From the NCBI GenBank assembly GCA_045650425.1, contig JAZRRD010000042.1:1-10357 (forward strand): a stretch of DNA of 10,357 nucleotides, read 5' to 3'. Source of the stretch: RGIG1752 sp045650425 (GTDB taxonomy: Bacteria; Bacillota_I; Bacilli_A; RF39; UBA660). Every line of letters starts with the position of its first letter. Positions within the stretch are counted from its first letter, which is position 1. This document shows positions 5,384-10,357 of the stretch, piece after piece. Below the pieces are notes generated by a model. The model saw only the letters and a program-made list of their open reading frames with translations. It had not been told where the DNA came from and searched no databases. Made by a program: the position numbers and the translations under genes.

Positions 5384-6241
5384 ATGAAATTTTATATCAA
5401 GAAAAAATATATATCAACAAATAAAAACATCAAAAAAAGTTTGATATTATGTATTAGTGATTTACATTACACTAAAAATTTAGGTAATAACTTTCTAATG
5501 GCTTTAATTCAGAAAGTAAAAGAAATAGAGCCAACTTATATATGCTTTCTAGGAGATTTATGCGATGATGATTCTTATGAAGACGTAATAAATTGGTTAA
5601 ATACTTTAGCTAAAATATCTCCAGTATATTTTATTTATGGTAATCACGATATTGAGAAATTTAAAATTGAAAATAAAACTTATAGAGTTAAATCTAATCT
5701 TCCAGGAAATATAAAATCAGATATCCAAAACATTAATAATCTGATTGTTTTAAAGGGTAATAACTCTTCATCAATTAATGGTTTTAATTTTATAGGAGCT
5801 AATTACTTTCATAACACTCACGTTGATGATGCTATTTCATATATGAATAGACATACACCAAATTTTAAACAAGATGAATTTAATATAATGTTATGCCATA
5901 ATCCAAAGATTATGGAAGTTAAAACATTTGATAAGTTAAATGATGATTATCAAAAAAATATTAATTGCATTGTATCAGGACATACTCACAACGGCCTTGT
6001 ACCCCCATTTTTAGATTTCGCCAATTCTAATAGGGGATTTTATATAAAAGATCAAGGATTACTACCATCACTTGTTAAAGGCCATTTTGAGTCTTATGAC
6101 CACTCTGCATTTTCTGATTATACAGGTATTATTTGTCCACCATTAACAACTCTCCCAGATAGAAATGCTGTTTTTAGAAAAGCAAACGAAATTATTTATC
6201 AACCAGGAATTCAATTAATAAGAGTTAAAAAGGAAAATTAG
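5384..6241 (+). CDS. Calcineurin-like metallophosphoesterase
   Basis: The 285-residue protein has the complete metallophosphoesterase motif set: D26 and H28 in SDLHYT, D58 in GDLCDDD, GNHD at 86-89, H172 in LCHNPK, and GHTHNG at 199-204. These bind two metal ions and hydrolyse phosphomono- or diesters. The family includes YkuE-type enzymes, but those usually have a membrane anchor and I see no signal peptide or membrane segment here, so a cytosolic location is likely. The substrate cannot be read. An AGAAGGAGG site lies 8 nt before the ATG. It is the only plus-strand gene and has its own promoter. Its last four residues (KKEN) and stop lie within the inverted repeat shared with clpB. Confidence 0.9.
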   Translation: MKFYIKKKYISTNKNIKKSLILCISDLHYTKNLGNNFLMALIQKVKEIEPTYICFLGDLCDDDSYEDVINWLNTLAKISPVYFIYGNHDIEKFKIENKTYRVKSNLPGNIKSDIQNINNLIVLKGNNSSSINGFNFIGANYFHNTHVDDAISYMNRHTPNFKQDEFNIMLCHNPKIMEVKTFDKLNDDYQKNINCIVSGHTHNGLVPPFLDFANSNRGFYIKDQGLLPSLVKGHFESYDHSAFSDYTGIICPPLTTLPDRNAVFRKANEIIYQPGIQLIRVKKEN

Positions 6242-6264
6242 CTTAATGTTAATTTTCCTTTTTT
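6227..6264. terminator. Bidirectional terminator shared by phosphoesterase and clpB
   Basis: Fourteen-base perfect inverted arms (6227-6240 and 6250-6263) flank a 9-nt loop, with A-tracts and T-tracts at the outer ends. It can terminate on both strands. Both stop codons (6239-6241 plus, 6249-6251 minus) lie inside it. Confidence 0.9.
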
Positions 6265-8357
6265 AATATTAAATTATTATTTTTTAAATCAACAATGATT
6301 TTATCATTACTTTTTACATTATTATTAATAATTTCTTCAGCTAATAATGTTTCAATATTTTTAGTAACAAATCTTCTTATAGGACGCGCTCCAAAGTTTT
6401 CATCAAATGACTCATTAATTATATATCCTTTAGCTTCATTTGTTAAAACTATTTTTATATTTAAATCTGTTAATCTATTTTCTGTCTCTTTAATGATTTT
6501 ATCTAAAATATCATAAATTACATCTTTAGATAAAGAATTAAAGATAATAATTTCATCTATTCGATTAATAAATTCAGGTCTAAAATTTCTTTTTAATTCT
6601 TCATAAACTAAGTTTTCCGAATTTTCTTTATTATCTAAAATGTATTCACTACCTAAATTAGATGTCATTATAATTATTGTGTTTTTAAAATCTACAGTTC
6701 TTCCTTGAGAATCTGTAATACGTCCATCATCTAAAATTTGAAGCAAAATATTAAATACATCTTTGTGAGCTTTTTCTATTTCATCAAATAAAACTATACT
6801 ATATGGATTACGTCTTACAGCTTCAGTTAATTGACCACCTTCATCATAACCAACATATCCTGGAGGAGCTCCGACTAAACGAGAAACATTAAATGATTCC
6901 ATGTATTCAGAACAATCAATTCTTATCATATGCCTTTCATCGTCAAATAACTCATAAGCTAAACTTTTAGCAATTTCAGTTTTACCTACCCCAGTAGGCC
7001 CTAAGAAAATAAATGAACCAATTGGACGATTAGGGTCTTTAATACCACTTCTACTTCTTATGATTGCATTACTTACAAGTTCAATAGCATTATCTTGCCC
7101 CATAACTCTTTTTTTCAAATTGTTTTTTAAGTTAAGCAATTTATCCTTTTCGCCACCAACTAATTTTTTTATTGGAATATTAGTCCATTTAGAAATAACT
7201 TCAGCAATGTTTTCTTCATCTACTACATCACTTAGCATTTTAGAAGACATTTTGTTTTTTAAAGTAATTAACTCTTTTTCTAATTCCGGAATTTTACCAT
7301 GCCGTAATTTTGCTGCAGTTTCTAAATCATATTCGTTTTCAGCCTTTGTTAATTTAAAACGTGCTTCTTCTAATTGTTCTTTAACTTTATTAATATTTTC
7401 ATTAGCCTCTTTTTCAGCATTCCAATTACTTCTCATTATTTTTTCTTTATCTTTTAAATTGGAAATTTCTTCATTTATTTTTTCTAAACGTTTTTTTGAA
7501 ATTTCATCTTTTTCTTTTTTTAGTGCTTCTCTTTCTATTTCAAGGCGCATGATATTTCTAGTTAACTCATCTAATTCAACAGGAACAGAATCTAATTGAA
7601 TTTTGATAGTAGCACATGCTTCATCTACTAAATCGATAGCTTTATCTGGTAAGAATCTATCTGTAATGTAACGATCAGATAGTGTTGCTGCAGCAACTAA
7701 AGCATTATCTTTAATGTTTACCTTATGGAATAATTCAAATCTTTCTTTTAATCCTCTTAAGATAGTAATAGTATCTATAACATTCGGTTCAGACACTAAC
7801 ACTTTTTGAAGTCTTCTTTCTAAAGCTCCATCTTTTTCTATATACTTACGATACTCATTTAAAGTAGTTGCACCTATTAATCTTATATCTCCTCGCGCTA
7901 GCATTGGTTTTAGCATATTTCCAGCATCCATAGCTCCTTCAGCACCAGCACCTACGATCATATGAATTTCATCGATAAATAAAATTATATCTCCATCACT
8001 ATCTTTAATTTCTTTTAAGACTGCTTTTAAACGTTCTTCAAATTCTCCACGATATTTAGCTCCGGCAATTAAGGCACCTAAATCAAGCTCCCAAATTCTT
8101 TTATCTTTTAGACTATCTGGAACATCTTTTTTGACAATTCTTTCTGCTAAACCCTCAACTATAGCAGTTTTTCCTACACCAGGTTCTCCGATTAAAACAG
8201 GATTATTTTTAGACTTACGAGATAAAATACGAGTAATACTTCTTATTTCATCATCTCGTCCAATGACCGGATCAATTTTGTTTTGTCTTACATTTTCGGT
8301 AATATCACGGCCATATTTTTCTAAGACATTTTCCATATTTTCGTTATTATTAAACAT
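6249..8357 (-). CDS. clpB: ATP-dependent disaggregase ClpB, N-domain-less form
   Basis: Hsp100 chaperone that threads aggregated proteins through a hexameric pore with DnaK help. The 702 residues have two AAA+ modules: Walker A GEPGVGKT at 57-64 and GPTGVGKT at 453-460, Walker B ILFIDE at 125-130 and IVLFDE at 521-526, an arginine finger region GALERRLQKV near 177-186, and sensor-2 GAR at 656-658. Between them, about 260-390, lies the long coiled-coil middle domain with the ClpB-type KIPELEKEL. No ClpP-binding IGF/IGL loop is seen, so it is ClpB and not ClpC. The roughly 150-residue N-domain is absent, as in the short E. coli isoform and mycoplasma ClpB. I chose ATG 8357: AAAGGG lies 9 nt upstream, whereas an ATG at 8375 has no ribosome site. 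CIRCE lies at the promoter. Confidence 0.96.
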   Translation of the reverse strand: MFNNNENMENVLEKYGRDITENVRQNKIDPVIGRDDEIRSITRILSRKSKNNPVLIGEPGVGKTAIVEGLAERIVKKDVPDSLKDKRIWELDLGALIAGAKYRGEFEERLKAVLKEIKDSDGDIILFIDEIHMIVGAGAEGAMDAGNMLKPMLARGDIRLIGATTLNEYRKYIEKDGALERRLQKVLVSEPNVIDTITILRGLKERFELFHKVNIKDNALVAAATLSDRYITDRFLPDKAIDLVDEACATIKIQLDSVPVELDELTRNIMRLEIEREALKKEKDEISKKRLEKINEEISNLKDKEKIMRSNWNAEKEANENINKVKEQLEEARFKLTKAENEYDLETAAKLRHGKIPELEKELITLKNKMSSKMLSDVVDEENIAEVISKWTNIPIKKLVGGEKDKLLNLKNNLKKRVMGQDNAIELVSNAIIRSRSGIKDPNRPIGSFIFLGPTGVGKTEIAKSLAYELFDDERHMIRIDCSEYMESFNVSRLVGAPPGYVGYDEGGQLTEAVRRNPYSIVLFDEIEKAHKDVFNILLQILDDGRITDSQGRTVDFKNTIIIMTSNLGSEYILDNKENSENLVYEELKRNFRPEFINRIDEIIIFNSLSKDVIYDILDKIIKETENRLTDLNIKIVLTNEAKGYIINESFDENFGARPIRRFVTKNIETLLAEEIINNNVKSNDKIIVDLKNNNLILKKEN

Positions 8358-8392
8358 CCAAACCAACCCTTTCATTTAAAATTTGCAATTAT

Positions 8393-8421
8393 ATTATAAC
8401 TCTATTGTTAGCACTTGTCAA
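8393..8421 (-). promoter_or_regulatory. Sigma-A promoter of clpB
   Basis: Consensus TTGACA (8416-8421) and TATAAT (8393-8398) with a 17-nt spacer. The -35 lies within the CIRCE spacer and arm, so a bound repressor would block RNA polymerase. Confidence 0.92.
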
Positions 8422-8434
8422 TTAAGAGTGCTAA
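8408..8434. promoter_or_regulatory. CIRCE operator (HrcA binding site)
   Basis: TTAGCACTT-N9-GAGTGCTAA matches the CIRCE inverted repeat (TTAGCACTC-N9-GAGTGCTAA) with a single mismatch. Known role: HrcA represses heat-shock genes through this site. HrcA is not in the window. Confidence 0.96.
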
Positions 8435-8444
8435 TCAATTACAC

Positions 8445-8476
8445 AAAAAAACTTTAAGTTTATTATTCCTTAAAGT
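8445..8476 (-). terminator. Terminator of the leucine-rich repeat gene
   Basis: An 8-bp stem, ACTTTAAG (8469-8476) with CTTAAAGT (8451-8458), a 10-nt loop and seven T on the minus strand. It sits 8 nt past the stop and separates this gene from the clpB promoter. Confidence 0.85.
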
Positions 8477-8484
8477 CTTCTATT

Positions 8485-10357
8485 TTATTCTGTATAATTT
8501 GGATTATATGAGATTGTTACTAAAGGAGAACTTGAAAAAGCATCACTAGCAATTGTTACATTTCCCTCAGTATTTTTAATTATTACTTCAGTTAAATTTG
8601 GGTTAGATGCAAAAGTATACGTGTCTATTTTTGTTACCAAAGGTGGAATTATTACCTTATTTAAACTATTTGTACTAAAAGCCATCCAATCAATTTTATT
8701 TACAGAATCGGGAATTATTAAAGTGCCTTGTAATTCATTAATGCAAAAAGCACAAGTTCCAATACTTTTTAAATTGCTTGGTAAGTCTATAGAAGTAAGT
8801 TTATTAGAAGAAAAAGCATTCATACCAATGCTAGATAATTTACTGGGATTATCTTCGGTATCTTCAAAAACTACAGATGTTAACTGATTATAATTTTCAG
8901 AATTGTTACTATTACCACTAAATACACCAGCATCAATTACTTCAACAGAACTTTTAATAGTAACTTTGGTTAATTTATTATGTGAAAATGCGTAGCTACC
9001 AACATTTTTAACTCCAATTTCTAATTCACTCAGATTATTATTTCGAAATGCTTCTTCACCTATTTTAACAACAGAATCAGGAATATCAATTTCAGTTAAT
9101 TCATTTATACAAAATGCGCACTTTCCAATCGTTTCTAATTGACTTGGCTTTTCTAAAGAATCTTCAAAAATAAGTGTTTTAATTTTTCCGCCAGCGCCAC
9201 TTATATGTGGGTCTCTTCCAGAAAATGCATTTTCACCAATAAAGTTCACCGTATTTGGAATTATAATCTCAGTTAAAGATGTATGGCAAAAAGCGGAATT
9301 TCCAATTTTTTCTAATCTTCCATTCATCGGAAAAACAACCGATATTAACGGACCGCATTCTTCTTCTCCAGTTTCAAATGCAGATTCTCCTATTTCTTCA
9401 AGATATATTGCATCAGATAAATTTAATGATGTTATTTGAGAATAAGCAGTATCTATTTCACTTGTTTCTGGATTAAAATTCATTGCAGATGGTCCGTAAA
9501 TTTCATAACCTGTTTCTTTATATTCTTCCCAATCTATTGCATTAAATTCTTCTTCAGTTACTATAATTTTTAATCCCATTGCTTCCATATCTTCTAATGT
9601 ACATGTTGTTGGGTCTTCACACATATCTTGCTTAAATAAAGCAATTATAACATCTGCTACATTTTCATCTGTTATATAAAAAATTTCTTTTCCTTCATCT
9701 GTTTCTTCATTATATATTGAATAATTTTGAATATTACTTACTGCAAAAGATGCTTGATTGATTGTTTTTACTTTTACTCCATTTATTTCTGCTGGAACTA
9801 CTACTTCAGTTCCACATTCATAATTATAGCCAGTAATTGTTCCACTATCATCTATAGCAAAACATTCGTTTAATTCTGGTACTTCAATTCCTTGACCTCC
9901 TGTGATAAATATTTGTCCTTGGAATATCTTACTTTGTTCTGTTACTGGAGCTTCCTCACTAACCCATACTCTTATAGTATGTTCATTTGTTCCTTTTGCT
10001 CCAATGGTTTCTACACTAACTTGCTTACTTACTCTTGATGTATATGTATTTTCTGCATCGGCGTAGTCTATATCTGATAACTCACTATATGTAAATGCAC
10101 TTTTTTCATCTAATTTTAAACGTATACTTGAGTCTTGTAAGTAGTTTGATTCTTCCACTCTATTTAGACCAACGATATAATTTATTTCTTCATCACAATT
10201 ATTTGTTACTGTAAATGTATATCCTGTTAGACTATTTGCTTCATCATCACTTATTGGCCAAGCACTATCTAAATTAATTGATTCAGATACATCTTCTAAA
10301 TCTAGATTTAAACATGCTGCCACTATATCATTTGGCGTAGTTTGGGTCTTCGTTATT
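8485..10357 (-). CDS. BspA-type leucine-rich repeat (LRR_5) surface protein, partial (N-terminus off the window)
   Basis: The frame stays open to the window edge, so at least 623 residues are visible; a GTG at 10323 is internal. Counting from that codon, residues 1-150 form a beta-rich, Ig-like module (GYTFTVTNNCDEEINYIVGL, later HTIRVWVSEEAP and FQGQIFITGG) that recalls TasA/camelysin-like or pilin-like extracellular domains. Next come FAIDDSGTITGYNY and VVVPAEINGVKVKTINQASF, the usual opening of LRR_5 domains. An acidic, less regular stretch (about 195-290) follows. About nine LRR_5 repeats then run to the end, with units such as LTEIDIPDSVVKIGEEAF and LSSIGMNAFSSNKLTSIDLP. The C-terminus has no LPXTG or membrane anchor, so anchoring would be N-terminal and off the window. 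Such proteins are typically adhesins or surface proteins; binding partner unknown. Confidence 0.85.
   Translation of the reverse strand, partial: ITKTQTTPNDIVAACLNLDLEDVSESINLDSAWPISDDEANSLTGYTFTVTNNCDEEINYIVGLNRVEESNYLQDSSIRLKLDEKSAFTYSELSDIDYADAENTYTSRVSKQVSVETIGAKGTNEHTIRVWVSEEAPVTEQSKIFQGQIFITGGQGIEVPELNECFAIDDSGTITGYNYECGTEVVVPAEINGVKVKTINQASFAVSNIQNYSIYNEETDEGKEIFYITDENVADVIIALFKQDMCEDPTTCTLEDMEAMGLKIIVTEEEFNAIDWEEYKETGYEIYGPSAMNFNPETSEIDTAYSQITSLNLSDAIYLEEIGESAFETGEEECGPLISVVFPMNGRLEKIGNSAFCHTSLTEIIIPNTVNFIGENAFSGRDPHISGAGGKIKTLIFEDSLEKPSQLETIGKCAFCINELTEIDIPDSVVKIGEEAFRNNNLSELEIGVKNVGSYAFSHNKLTKVTIKSSVEVIDAGVFSGNSNNSENYNQLTSVVFEDTEDNPSKLSSIGMNAFSSNKLTSIDLPSNLKSIGTCAFCINELQGTLIIPDSVNKIDWMAFSTNSLNKVIIPPLVTKIDTYTFASNPNLTEVIIKNTEGNVTIASDAFSSSPLVTISYNPNYTE
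8702..9131. repeat. Imperfect tandem coding repeats in the LRR gene
   Basis: The stretch around 8702-8765 closely resembles 9071-9131, encoding CAFCINEL followed by IPDSV twice. Further weaker copies fill the gene. One codon differs in spacing (NELQGTLIIPDSV against NELTEIDIPDSV), consistent with internal duplication and divergence. Confidence 0.7.

Noticed and set aside
7060..7599. A 179-codon plus-strand frame
   Set aside because: It is antisense to the ClpB coiled-coil domain; its Ser/Phe/Leu-rich content is the complement of Lys/Glu codons, and it has no ribosome site.
8131..8379. An 82-codon plus-strand frame
   Set aside because: It is antisense to the conserved first AAA+ module of ClpB and lacks a start signal.
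8690..9320. Spaced similar units that could suggest a CRISPR array
   Set aside because: The units are imperfect, in frame, and explained by leucine-rich repeats of the protein.
8621..9476. Plus-strand frames opposite the LRR gene (8621-8887 and 9279-9476)
   Set aside because: They mirror the repeats of the minus-strand gene and show no protein-like conservation.
10321..10323. GTG at 10323 as the true start of the LRR protein
   Set aside because: The frame stays open to the window edge, no ribosome site precedes it, and no export signal follows it.

Overview
The window is low-G+C, standard-code bacterial chromosome: tryptophan is written TGG and genes end at TAA, TAG or TGA. The core genes and regulation are Bacillota-like: a T-box upstream of thrS, an L20-type attenuator on infC-rpmI-rplT, and a CIRCE/HrcA operator on clpB. 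ThrRS lacks its TGS domain, ClpB lacks its N-domain, and there is a BspA-type leucine-rich repeat surface protein. Together these suggest a reduced, probably host-associated Bacilli lineage (Erysipelotrichia/RF39-like, or a walled relative of Mollicutes). The lineage is inference; no taxonomic marker is decisive here.

Layout. All genes except one are on the minus strand. From right to left, 10357-8485 holds most of a surface protein with BspA-like repeats, its N-terminus off the window. It ends at a hairpin terminator. A CIRCE operator overlapping a perfect sigma-A promoter then drives clpB (8357-6249). The only plus-strand gene, a calcineurin-like phosphoesterase (5384-6241), converges on clpB, and both genes end inside one shared inverted repeat. 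Divergent from the phosphoesterase is a threonyl T-box leader (about 5247-5051), then a small unknown helical ORF (5038-4835) overlapping thrS (4857-3091). A second strong promoter lies just past thrS and feeds an L20-type attenuation leader, then infC, rpmI and rplT. That operon ends at a terminator at 1585-1608.

Farther left is an unrelated, more AT-rich module. A third good promoter precedes a roughly 150-nt leader with paired arms, then an SDR dehydrogenase (1331-615). Overlapping it by ATGA is a partial cupin protein resembling phosphomannose isomerase, which runs off the left edge (618-1).

How the genes work together. The centre is translation machinery with separate sensors: charged tRNA-Thr for thrS, and free L20 for the infC operon. 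clpB is the heat-shock unit. The SDR/cupin pair looks like sugar or nucleotide-sugar metabolism, and the repeat protein is probably surface exposed. I see no CRISPR array, mobile element, tRNA or rRNA. The most unusual points are the L20-Rho_N-like fusion, the small ORF between T-box and thrS, the structured leader of the SDR gene, and the terminator that also encodes the last residues of both convergent genes.
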